Shown in pieces: positions 52,952 to 62,400 of a stretch of 64,000 nucleotides of DNA. Position numbers and translations under genes: made by a program. The notes below the pieces were generated by a model that did not search any database, was not told where the DNA came from, and saw only the letters and a list, made by a program, of their open reading frames with translations. The DNA lies in contig PCBK01000052.1 in NCBI GenBank assembly GCA_002731275.1, positions 531,538 to 595,537 on the forward strand, given 5' to 3'. Every line of letters begins with the position of its first letter. Positions within the stretch are counted from its first letter, which is position 1. The DNA comes from Deltaproteobacteria bacterium. GTDB taxonomy: Bacteria > Myxococcota_C > UBA6777.

Positions 52952-53953
52952 TCAGTAAGTCTTCTTTGTCTTCCCAAGCACATCGTCGATCGTGGTCTTT
53001 TTCACGCCTGCAAATTGTAAAATGTGTTTGATCATCTTGTCATTGGTCCCAGGTGACAGGATATCGCCCGCCAGAACATGATGACCAGGTCCCTCGCCTT
53101 CGATGTGTACGAGCTCCTTCTTCTTGGAGCCCCACAACGGAAAGCGCTGCTCGATCAGGCTCGAATCCACGACCTTGTCCTTCTTCGAATAAAACAACAA
53201 CGTCGGGGTCTTGATCTTGGAGACGTCTGTGCTGTTTGTGATCTGCACAAGTCCCATCATCGGCAACAAGACCTTGCTCTCGTAGCGATGTGTCCACATC
53301 TTCGCGTGCATTTTGTTCGCAGGTTTCCACTGCCGATGCGAGCCTAACAGCAACTGCACCAAGACATTGCCCCACGGCCACAACAAGATCCTGGAGAGCT
53401 TGTTTTTGGGAAAGAAGTTGGCGGACGAGACGACTAACATATCGGGCTTATACTCGCTATTTGCTGTAAGCCAAATCGCGATAGAGCCACCTGTTGAAGA
53501 CCCCACAAGTAACACCTTTTTACCAAGCCGACGGCCGACCTCGATCGCCTCAACACCGTCATTGAGCCACCCATGAACACTCGCCTCAGACATCGCCTTG
53601 TTGCTGCGTCCGTGCCCTGTTAAGCGCGTATAAAAGAGATTGGCCTTGAGCCCTTGTGCCACCTTGATACAAACAGGATCGAGCTCCTGACGCGATGCCG
53701 AAAAACCATGTATGAAGACCACTGACCAATCCGTCTGCTCTTTCTTTGTAGGATCAAACCAAACGATCTTTTTGTTGGTCCCAGCACGCAGATCGGAAAA
53801 TCGACTTTCGTTCGTCAGGACGTACTTTTCGACATCCTTTGGTAGCGTAACTTTTTGTAACGTTGTGTCGATCTTCACACGTGGTCCGAGCACAAAAACC
53901 ACCACCAAGACCGCGAAAAACCCCAAGCATCCAAACGTCATTTTTTTCTGCAT
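52952..53953 (-). CDS. Alpha/beta hydrolase with N-terminal membrane anchor
   Basis: The 333-residue product has one hydrophobic segment (FGCLGFFAVLVVVFVLG) and an alpha/beta hydrolase fold: VVFIHGFSASRQE oxyanion loop, nucleophile elbow VGSSTGGS, and a late GPGHHVL His. Family members cleave esters or amides, for example lysophospholipids or monoglycerides. The anchor would place it at the inner membrane facing the periplasm or exported. The substrate cannot be named. The gene converges with the P-loop gene. Confidence 0.87.
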   Translation of the reverse strand: MQKKMTFGCLGFFAVLVVVFVLGPRVKIDTTLQKVTLPKDVEKYVLTNESRFSDLRAGTNKKIVWFDPTKKEQTDWSVVFIHGFSASRQELDPVCIKVAQGLKANLFYTRLTGHGRSNKAMSEASVHGWLNDGVEAIEVGRRLGKKVLLVGSSTGGSIAIWLTANSEYKPDMLVVSSANFFPKNKLSRILLWPWGNVLVQLLLGSHRQWKPANKMHAKMWTHRYESKVLLPMMGLVQITNSTDVSKIKTPTLLFYSKKDKVVDSSLIEQRFPLWGSKKKELVHIEGEGPGHHVLAGDILSPGTNDKMIKHILQFAGVKKTTIDDVLGKTKKTY

Positions 53954-54216
53954 TCCTGTTTGTCCTTATCCTTGTTTACTTTTGTCTGTAGCGGAAAGTT
54001 TAGCAAGAATGCGAGCACAACGACAATCATTTTCTCGAAAGGTCGTCGCATCAGTACAAAAGACAGATCACACACGCTGTCTACAAAGCGAGTGACTCGT
54101 TATGATTGATTGTCTGGACAATGTGGGGAAAAAATCTTACGGAAGAGAAGATGAGGAAAAAGTCGTCTGAGAGACAAGAATCACATCATCGAATTCAGAT
54201 GTGTTTTCAACGTCTT

Positions 54217-54417
54217 TCACCGACGGGATGTTGTTTGTTTCTTTTGTTTGGATGTGATTTTCGCGACACGTTGCTTCTTTTGCTCTTTTGGTTCTTCATC
54301 AGTGATGTGAATCTCTTGTGGAACAATCACTTTTGTGTTTTGCCATTGGGTGTGTGTACAACCCGTTTGGAATAACAACGCTACGAAAAAACCAATCCAA
54401 ACCATTCGATGTTTCAT
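54217..54417 (-). CDS. Small lipoprotein
   Basis: The 66-residue product has a signal segment with lipobox LLFQTGC at about residue 20, and a short polar tail rich in Lys and Gln. GGAG lies about 10 bases upstream of ATG 54417. No homology recognised. An in-frame longer reading to 54489 lacks a ribosome-binding site. Confidence 0.6.
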   Translation of the reverse strand: MKHRMVWIGFFVALLFQTGCTHTQWQNTKVIVPQEIHITDEEPKEQKKQRVAKITSKQKKQTTSRR

Positions 54418-54743
54418 TTTTATGCTTCTCCTACTTACCATCTCTGCCGAGCGACACAAGCAACATTCGCACCAACAATCAAAACACATAAAAATTCTTT
54501 ATTAAAAAGGACATATACTTTCCAAAAACACACATGGAGTACAACGGGAGGTGTGTTCTCTTGCCAACTGGAGCAGCTATACACCATCCATTCATTGTGT
54601 AGCAAAAAATAGACACAGACATGATTTATATTCCCTTGTCATGGGGTGCGGAACATTTTTCCTCTGGCGCAAAAAACAGATCGCTGTATAATGTAGCTGT
54701 TACAATCACATTGTACTTTTCCCAGAAAAACGGAGTCAACGAC
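54418..54743. other. Intergenic region before the MopE-like gene
   Basis: No gene or terminator seen. The frame is open from 54621 but the stretch before 54744 has no signal peptide or coding character; the leader is AT-rich. CGGAG lies close to ATG 54744. Confidence 0.4.
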
Positions 54744-57248
54744 ATGCAGAACACTCTCAGCGTGCACAAAAAGTTGCCACTTGCGCTTTTTGCCCTCTCA
54801 CTTCTTGCGCTCAGCTTGTGGGCGCCAGCTTGTGGAGTCACCCCACCCACCGTGACTGAGGAGGCGAAAACCGAGCCAGTCAACAAAACTGAAAAAACCA
54901 GCGAGCCGATCGCAGAACCCAAACCCGAACCTGCCCCAGAACCCAAGGCAGAACCCAAGGCAGAACCCAAGCCTGAACCCACCCCAGAGCCCAAGGCAGA
55001 ACCCAAACCCGAACCCACTCCAGAGCCCGCTCCCGAACCTACGGTAGATGCCTCTGAACCATTGCCAGAGGGTGCGTGTAAACCTGGTGAGAGCCAGGCT
55101 TGCTACACAGGCCCCAACAACACCGAAGGTGTCGGCATCTGCAAACAAGGTCTTCAGACCTGCCAACCAGACCGTACATGGGGCAACTGTGAAGGCGAAA
55201 CACTCCCCGGAGCTAAAGAGATCTGTGGGAACAAACTCGATGATAACTGCGATGGCAAGACTGACGCCGAAGATATGGGTGCCTGTACCTGTAACCCTGG
55301 CCAAACACAACCTTGCTACAGTGGTCCCCAAGGAACCGCTGGAACAGGTGTCTGTAAAGAAGGCACACAAACCTGCGACAGCAACAGCACATGGGGCGCC
55401 TGTCAAGGAGAAGTGTTACCAGGCGCAAAAGAGATCTGTGGAAACAAACTCGATGACAACTGTGATGGCAAAACTGACACCGCAGACGCAGCTGTTTGCG
55501 AATGTGATCCACAAAAGACACGCCCCTGCTACACCGGCCCCCAAGGCACAAAAAATGTTGGTGCCTGTAAAGAAGGCACACAGACCTGTAAAGCCGATGG
55601 TAAATGGGACGTTTGCAAGTCCGACGTCACACCACAAAATGAGACCTGTGATGGCATCGATGAAGATTGTGACGGAAACGTCGACAATGTCGCCTCAGGA
55701 CAAAATCTGTGTTCAACAGGAAAGCGTTGCCTCGGAGGAAAATGTGTTTGTGATGCGACTTCTTGTCCGACGGGTTGTTGTAACGCAAGTGGAAACTGTG
55801 TCGCAGCTGCCACCAACAGCCAGTGTGGTGCAAATGGCGTAGCCTGCGTAAATTGCGGCCAAGGACGAGTCTGTAGCGGTGGCAAGTGTGTGTGTAACGC
55901 GACCTCCTGCCCCAACGGATGTTGTGACGCAAATGGTCAATGCCAAACAGGAAAGAGCAACACTGCTTGCGGAACAGGTGGTATCGCATGTAAAGCCTGT
56001 CCGTCTGGACAGGGATGTGATCCAAGCTCCCAGGTCTGTGGTTGTGGTCCCAACACTTGCTCGACAGGTTGCTGTAACAGCTTGGGCAAATGTGTTTCTT
56101 CCACGACACAAGCGTGTGGAGTAAGCGGAAAAGCCTGTCAGGCCTGTGATGCCAAACTCGCAAATGTCTGTACTAACGGCCAATGTCAGTGTGGTTCTGG
56201 CCCCTCTTGTAAAGTCGGCCAACGCTGCAACGGAAGCAAATGTGTCTGTGACTCCACCTCATGTCCAAGTGGTTGTTGCGATGGAACAACTTGTATCAGC
56301 ACACCCATCGCAGCCAAGTGTGGAACCAGCGGTAGCGCATGTACCACATGTGACGCAACAAAAGCAGACACCTGCACCAATGGCAACTGTCGCTGTGGTA
56401 CAAGTGCTGCGTGTACAGGTGCTGCCAAATGTGTCAATGGAAAATGTGATTGTGGGGATCCGACCTTCTCGCAAATCAAAATCAACAACACAGCATATGC
56501 AGGTACCGCGATCAAAGTCGCTCCAGGATCACAAGTCGCTCTCTCCCTCGCATACAGTCTTTCACGACCATGTAGCGGTAGCTGCACCGTTCAACTTGCA
56601 ATCGGAAACGCGACGACGGGATATGGTGGAGAGTCCTTTGGTTGCGCTTACAGCGGCATCCCTAACAAATGCCCCTCATCCACATCAGGCTCTGGTAACT
56701 TCACCTTTACGGCACCAAGATCGCCAGGCGTTTACGATATTCGATGGAAGCAAGACCTCTTGCCTGCCTGTGTAGATTCGACCAATCGTTTTGATGCGCT
56801 TGATAATGGGGGGAGCCTCTCTGTTCTCGCCAAGATCCAGGTCACACAACCCACCTGCGGTTCACTCACAAACAGCGTCTACAACGTCTCTATCAATGGG
56901 GGAGGCAAAGAGGCAACGGTCGCTCCGGGCTCGACAGTCACAGTCAAAGCCAGCTACAATGTCGCCAGGCTACCAAGCTGTCCAGCTTGCTTCATAGAGA
57001 TCGCAGCAGGCCTTGTCGGCGGTGCCAACCCCCTCGGTGTTGGTTGCTTCTTTATCGGTGGTGGCGGTGTCTGCCCCAATCCCAGGAGAGGCTCCAAAAC
57101 CCTCAGCTTTACAGCACCGACTGTCAAGGGAACATACTACTTCCGTTGGGGTGCCTACTTGGAGTTCTCGTGTAGAGACGCCCTCAAAAAGCTCACAGCC
57201 AACCCCCCCAAACGCCCCAACACGTTCGGTGTACTGATCGTCAAATAA
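54744..57248 (+). CDS. Cys-rich MopE-like lipoprotein with EPKAEP stalk
   Basis: The 834-residue product has a signal segment with lipobox LWAPACG, then a low-complexity stalk of EPKAEPKPEP units (about residues 45-105). Three MopE-type units follow (residues of about 110-300), each reading CY-GP-GT-GVCK-G-Q-C...W-C-GE..PGAKEICGNKLDDNCDGK-D, a motif linked to metal binding. Next come four or five short Cys-rich repeats (CVCDATSCPTGCCNASGNC) and two C-terminal domains of about 130 residues. It is likely an outer-membrane surface protein. GGAG precedes ATG 54744. Confidence 0.88.
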   Translation: MQNTLSVHKKLPLALFALSLLALSLWAPACGVTPPTVTEEAKTEPVNKTEKTSEPIAEPKPEPAPEPKAEPKAEPKPEPTPEPKAEPKPEPTPEPAPEPTVDASEPLPEGACKPGESQACYTGPNNTEGVGICKQGLQTCQPDRTWGNCEGETLPGAKEICGNKLDDNCDGKTDAEDMGACTCNPGQTQPCYSGPQGTAGTGVCKEGTQTCDSNSTWGACQGEVLPGAKEICGNKLDDNCDGKTDTADAAVCECDPQKTRPCYTGPQGTKNVGACKEGTQTCKADGKWDVCKSDVTPQNETCDGIDEDCDGNVDNVASGQNLCSTGKRCLGGKCVCDATSCPTGCCNASGNCVAAATNSQCGANGVACVNCGQGRVCSGGKCVCNATSCPNGCCDANGQCQTGKSNTACGTGGIACKACPSGQGCDPSSQVCGCGPNTCSTGCCNSLGKCVSSTTQACGVSGKACQACDAKLANVCTNGQCQCGSGPSCKVGQRCNGSKCVCDSTSCPSGCCDGTTCISTPIAAKCGTSGSACTTCDATKADTCTNGNCRCGTSAACTGAAKCVNGKCDCGDPTFSQIKINNTAYAGTAIKVAPGSQVALSLAYSLSRPCSGSCTVQLAIGNATTGYGGESFGCAYSGIPNKCPSSTSGSGNFTFTAPRSPGVYDIRWKQDLLPACVDSTNRFDALDNGGSLSVLAKIQVTQPTCGSLTNSVYNVSINGGGKEATVAPGSTVTVKASYNVARLPSCPACFIEIAAGLVGGANPLGVGCFFIGGGGVCPNPRRGSKTLSFTAPTVKGTYYFRWGAYLEFSCRDALKKLTANPPKRPNTFGVLIVK

Positions 57249-57263
57249 CACGGACTGTTTGGA

Positions 57264-58370
57264 TTAGAGATTCTTTTGGATCAGGGGGAGGAGGGCATCC
57301 CAACGAAGGAGCCCTGGTTTGCGGGATGGTTTGACACGGATTGTGCGACCACCTGGACCGCGGCTTGTACCACCTGGGTGGAGGGGGTGTGGGTTGGAAT
57401 CGCTCGGCTTAAACAACCAACTCGTACCACGTCGGAGAGCCTTCTTACCAGCACCAGGACCAGCGACATAAGAAGTCACAGCCGCGGCCAATTCGTTTTG
57501 GCTCATCTCAGGTTTAAGCGTCACACCTGCATACGCAGCGTTGCGTTTGAGGTGTTCAGCTGCAACAACAGCAGATTGTAAAACCCCATTCTCTGAGGGT
57601 TTTCCCCGCTCCCACTTACCCAGTCCGTGTTCTGCGAGTTTTTCGTTCGCCCAACTCGTCTTCACGAAGCGATCATCCAACCCAAAACCAGACTCAGGTC
57701 CATTTGTAGACGCTTTGTACGTTCCAAACTGAGACTCATTGGCGTGGACAGCCGCGATCAGCTCAGCAGGAACACCTGTCAATGCAGATGCTTTTTTGTA
57801 GGTCTCGCCGTACTTCTCCATCGCCTCGGGGACTCTCTTACCGAGCCCTGTTTCTTCGGCACGCTTCACGGCGTTGGCGTTTTGGGTGTAAGTCAATTGA
57901 CTCGGCTGATACCCTTCGACAGAAGAAGGATTGGCTGGGTTATTTTGCGTAGTCTGCTCCCCTTCAGCAGGTCTTGCAGTACCGGGTTGCAACGATGCAT
58001 CCAAAGATTGCATGGACTGACGACCAAACTTTCCGTCAGCCTTGAGCCCGTTGCTCTCCTGGAAGGCTCTGACAGCCCGCTCCGTTCCAGCACCAAATTT
58101 ACCGTCAGCTTCGAGAGGAGGGTTGGCGCCGGCTCTATTGAGGAGCTGCTGCATCTCCTTCACCTCGACACCACTGCTCCCCTGCTTGAGAATGCCTCCA
58201 CTTTCGAGCTTGCTCTTCAAATGAGTGCCAACAGTGGGTGTATCCTGTCCAGCCTGACCGCGCTCAAACGTCGACTCAGTGCGCTCGGGCGTGTGGGTTT
58301 TGGTCTCCTTGGGTGGTGCTGGAGGCGGTGGGGGTGGTGCTACAGTTTCGGTTCGTTTGATCGTTGGCAT
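57264..58370 (-). CDS. Peptidoglycan-binding, lysozyme-like protein without signal peptide
   Basis: The 368-residue product starts with a Pro-rich N-terminus (PPPPPPAPP), then a peptidoglycan-binding domain at about residues 60-125 (GSSGVEVKEMQQLLNRAG ... EADGKFGAGTERAVRAFQ). The remainder resembles a lysozyme-like fold: ALTGVPAELIAAVHANESQFGTYKAS near 200 has the catalytic-looking Glu, and GLGKWERGKPSENG follows. The Pro-rich start is like that of myxobacterial peptidoglycan-binding proteins. No signal peptide is present, so export, if any, uses another route. It may cleave peptidoglycan; activity is inferred. Confidence 0.82.
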   Translation of the reverse strand: MPTIKRTETVAPPPPPPAPPKETKTHTPERTESTFERGQAGQDTPTVGTHLKSKLESGGILKQGSSGVEVKEMQQLLNRAGANPPLEADGKFGAGTERAVRAFQESNGLKADGKFGRQSMQSLDASLQPGTARPAEGEQTTQNNPANPSSVEGYQPSQLTYTQNANAVKRAEETGLGKRVPEAMEKYGETYKKASALTGVPAELIAAVHANESQFGTYKASTNGPESGFGLDDRFVKTSWANEKLAEHGLGKWERGKPSENGVLQSAVVAAEHLKRNAAYAGVTLKPEMSQNELAAAVTSYVAGPGAGKKALRRGTSWLFKPSDSNPHPLHPGGTSRGPGGRTIRVKPSRKPGLLRWDALLPLIQKNL

Positions 58371-58799
58371 GCTCTTCTTCCTCCTCGAAGTGTTGGGTTT
58401 ATATCGGCTCGCTTGTCAAAACGTGTATTCGTTTTCTGACTCACATACAGTTTCGGATAGTCAGATGCCAAAGTTGTCAACAAATTACACTTTTACACAA
58501 AAACACGACAAGAAAAGAAATATATACACAGCAATTACATGTTAAAAAAAAGAGTTTTCAAGAATCCAAAAGATACACATGAGGGGGCTGTTGATACCAC
58601 GTATACAGGGGAAACTCGAATGCTGATCCAGGGGCAGTTGCACTTGTGTCTTCGCAAAGTGCACCCGAGCATATGTCATCGTCCCTCATGGCAACACGTA
58701 TGTCGCAAGCGACATCCTCATAACGTTCAACTGCTTGCGAACTTGCAGCGGCTGTCATTTGCGACGCCACTTTGCAACGACCCCTTCAACAAACCTCTC

Positions 58800-59175
58800 C
58801 ATCCCCCTAAGCCTTCGGCTCTTCCCCCTTCCTCTCCATCCTCTGGAAGAGGAAGGGGGACCAATCAAACGATACACACGTGACTTTGGAACCCCCTCAG
58901 TCCGACCTACGGTCGTCCAGTTCCCCCTGTTTGACCTGCGCTTTGCTTCAGTCGACAAGGGGAGCGATACAAAGGAGAGAACAGAACCCCCTCAGACGGG
59001 CTTCGCCCGCCAGCTCCCCCTGTATGACCTACGCTTTGCTTCGGTCGACAAGGGGGAGCGATACATATCAAACCGTATATCGCGATATAAGCTAAATCTT
59101 CGTGTATGCCGTTTGATTGGTCCCTCCTCTCGAAAGGCTTGAGAGGAGGGAAGGAGCGGAGCGACAGGGTGGTGA
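58800..59175. mobile_element. MITE-like palindromic element with imperfect inverted ends
   Basis: The two ends are roughly inverted copies: the left holds CCCCCTTCCTC paired with GAGGAAGGGGG around 58824-58859, then GACCAATCAAACGATACACACG; the right holds CGTGTATGCCGTTTGATTGGTC at 59101-59122, then the hairpin CCCTCCTCTC/GAGAGGAGGG at 59122-59150. Between them are two tandem 81-82 base palindromic repeats (next entry). It has no transposase, so it would have been moved by an enzyme encoded elsewhere. Confidence 0.6.
58889..59064. repeat. Two copies of an 81-82 base hairpin repeat
   Basis: Copies at 58889-58970 and 58984-59064 share GAACCCCCTCAG, TCCCCCTGT, GACCT-CGCTTTGCTTC-GTCGACAAGGGG and GGAGCGATAC. 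Each contains a first hairpin (CGACC-TAC-GGTCG in copy 1, CGGGC-TTC-GCCCG in copy 2), where the pairing is kept although the bases differ, and a second hairpin formed by CTCCCCCTGT and ACAAGGGGGAG. The pattern resembles palindromic repeats scattered in many bacterial genomes. Confidence 0.75.
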
Positions 59176-59413
59176 GTTTGTTGAGGTGGATGATTGCAAG
59201 TGAAGACGCAAAAAACCCACTGCAACTTCGCGAGTAAAAGGGAATCCAAGGGTATGGCCTTGCCATATCCGCCAGAAAGTGAGGGATGAAATAGGATGGT
59301 CAGGGGAGTTTGCGGAGACACAAGTGCAACGTCCGCCAGATCAGTATGAGGCGTATGTTGCAAGTGCATGAAGCAAATAAGACGTGAAGAGAAGCCTCTC
59401 GAAGAAAAGGATA

Positions 59414-62400
59414 TCAGGGGTTTGTGCAGAAGTTACTTGTGCAGGTGATACCGCTTGATGCAAAGGGCAGTTTGGTACAGTCTGCGGTCGTAGTGCATTT
59501 GACCATGCAGGTGTTACTGGAAGTGTTACAAGCTTCACTGCCTGCTGGGAGCATTGTGGTCGCACAGTTGACAGCCGCAGTGCAGCTTGGATCTTTTACG
59601 TCGATGTATACCGTTGTGGTTTTGGCGATCTTCGTGCAGGTCGTATTTTTACAACGGTAAGCGTATATCGGGTACTTTTTGGCGACTTTGATGCTGGAGA
59701 GGTCGATCGTTCCTGTCAGCTCATTACCGCTGTTTTGTGCAACACCAGGGATTCTGTTGAGGACTTGATCGTTGAAGACAATGATGTCGCCTGTGACGAA
59801 GTTAGCACCTCTGACGCTGATTTGCTGCTTGGCATTCCCACGGTAAGCAATGGTCGGGGACACACTGCTCGCAGTTGGATCGGGTGGTGGTTGGATGGAG
59901 AAGACTGCGGGGTTACTTCTCTCTCCTGTCGGTAACTCGACGTAGAAGACATAGTCACCCTGTGGCAATCCGGTCAAGTCGAATGAACCGTAGATGTAAG
60001 AGACATATGGAGTGCTGATAGTGTAGCGGCTTGAGACGTCCTGCTTCGTGTCGTTGTTGATGATCACAACTTTGGGGTTTGATGAACAGCTTGTTGAGGT
60101 TCCGGATGTTTGACAGAAGCCAGAGCCGTAAATTGTGACACTCTTCGAGCTATCCTTTCCAGCGACCGCAGTGGTGTTGGAGAGATAGTCGATGACTGCT
60201 GAGGGCTTAGGACGAACAGCGACGGTGTATTCGTTACTTTTCTTACCGTTCTCTTCTACATAGAAGCTGTATGTACCGGGCTTTGTATTGGTGAGATCAA
60301 GTTTGGGGATGTACATCAACAAGGGACCACCATACGTCGCAGCGACTTTTTGACCTGCAAAGTAGAGGACTGAGTTGGTTGTAAATCCTGAGCCAGTGAC
60401 ATTGATTGGCCCAACGGATTGGCCTCTCTGCAGTTTGGTCTCGGAGATATTGCTGATGGTCAGCGTTGGAGTAGAGACGACAGGGAACTTGATGGTGCTT
60501 GTCTTCTGACCGTTATTATTGTCGATTTGAATGGTCACGTCGCCAGGTGTCGCGGAGGAGAAGTCGATGATGTCTGTGACGATCTCATCCGATGAGAGGA
60601 AGGTCGAGTTGATCTCTTTTCCATTCCACAACAGCTTGTGATTTCTGGAGATGTTGACGCCGCTGATGGTGATCTTGGTCTTGGCACCGACCTTGACATA
60701 TGCAGGCACTGTGCGACCGATGATTGGGGTTGGTGGGTCGACGACGAGGAAGGGCACCGGTGTACTCTTCGCACCACATGGGTTGGTCACGTGGACATCG
60801 TATTTTCCAGGCTTGATTCCGCTCAAGTCCAGCTTCACTTGAAGGTCGTAGCAGTAGCTGCTCGTAGAGCTAAATGAACAAGCTGTCTGTTGTGGGACAC
60901 CGTTGAACAGCAAGACCGAGCCAGGCAAGAAGCGACCGACAGAGTAGTTGTAGTCTGCTTGTATGCTGATGATCGTGTCTGCTGCACCTGAAGCAGGTCT
61001 GAGTCGTTGAACGCCTGGGGCTGTTGGTTTGCCACCAAGAACGGGGAATTCATAGTCCGTCGAAGAGCTGCTGCCATTGAACACTTTAACTTTGTAGAGT
61101 GTCGCGGAGGTGCTGCTGCTCGCGGAGATGTCGTTTTTGCTCAGGGAGAACTTGAGCTGTGTGGGGGACACATAAGTCAGCTTGTACTTGGGATTTGTGT
61201 TGTTGGGGGTGTATTTCTTGGTGTTGAATTCGAGTGTGGACTTGGGCAAGAAGTTGCTACCAAAGACCTGTACTTCAGTATCGCAGCTCGTATTCCAACC
61301 GGAAGGTGTCAACGTCGCGATGCTTGGGATAAGATCGGAGATGTTGACTTTGTATGCGTTGGATTTTTGTCCTGCAGGGTTGACGACTTTCGCCTGGAAG
61401 CTACCTGATTGCCATCCGTTGGTTGTATCGAGCTCTGCTTCGAGGTAGGTGCTACTTTTGAAGGTGACGTTGATCGTCTTTGTGCCGATTTCGAGCTTCG
61501 CGCCTTGCTTGAAGCGTCGTCCGTAGATCGCGATCGTGGTCTTTTTGTCGAGGTAGATGGTAAAGGGCAAGATTCGGTCCAAGACAGGTGTCGGGGATGT
61601 ACTCTCGATGAAGAACTTCTCGACGTTGGACTTTTGGCCATCGGGGTTTTGGACGTAGACGTCGACAAAGCCCTCTTTGCTGTAACCTGTGAGGTCAAGC
61701 TCTGGATCTGCCTGGACCTCTGTACGGTTTGGACGCTTGGATGGGAGCGCTTTTCCATCGAAGTAGATGACCGCGCCTGGGTTGTACCCAATCCCGTGGA
61801 CGCTGAATGTGACTTTTGAGCCAAACTCCGCGGAGGGTGGGTTGAGGACGTTTAAGACAGGTGCTGCTGTTGGCGCGAGAACTTCAAGCTGGACGACGTT
61901 GGACTGTCGACCCGCAGGGCTCTTGACGATGACATCGTATTTGTCTGGGATGACATCTTTCAGATCGAGATCAGCTTGCAACTCTTTGTCAGAAACAAAC
62001 GTGGTCTTCAACTCTGTTGTGTTGGAGAAGAAGATCTTGGAAGCTTGGACAAAGCCTTCACCAATCACTTTGAGCGTGATCTTGGTGTTGGTGTAAGGTC
62101 TCGCCGGATCGAGTGAGGTGATACTCGGAGTGGGGATGTCTTTGATTGTGAATTTGAGTTGGTTGCTGCGTTTGTTATTGGGGTTGATGATCTCAAAGTC
62201 ATGGGTACCAGGGGTGGCACCTTGGAGGTTCATCGTAGCAGTCAACTCAGTCTCTGAGACAAACTTTGTCTCATAACGTTTACGGTTGAGAAGGATCATC
62301 GCGCCATCGACAAAGTCTTTTCCTGTGATTTTCATGGACACAGAGGACTCGACGAGACCTTCTGTGGGGTCCATTTTATCGAGGCTTGGTGTGAGATCCC

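Larger units (their letters stand above)
58371..59413. other. 1-kb intergenic region containing a palindromic repeat element
   Basis: No protein gene is supported. From about 58800 to 59175 the DNA is a palindrome-rich element (separate entries). The flanks 58371-58799 and 59176-59413 show nothing firm. Confidence 0.5.

Noticed and set aside
58735..59142. A 135-codon plus-strand frame in the palindromic element
   Set aside because: It translates the inverted repeats and both hairpin copies; the repeated peptide simply reflects the DNA repeat.
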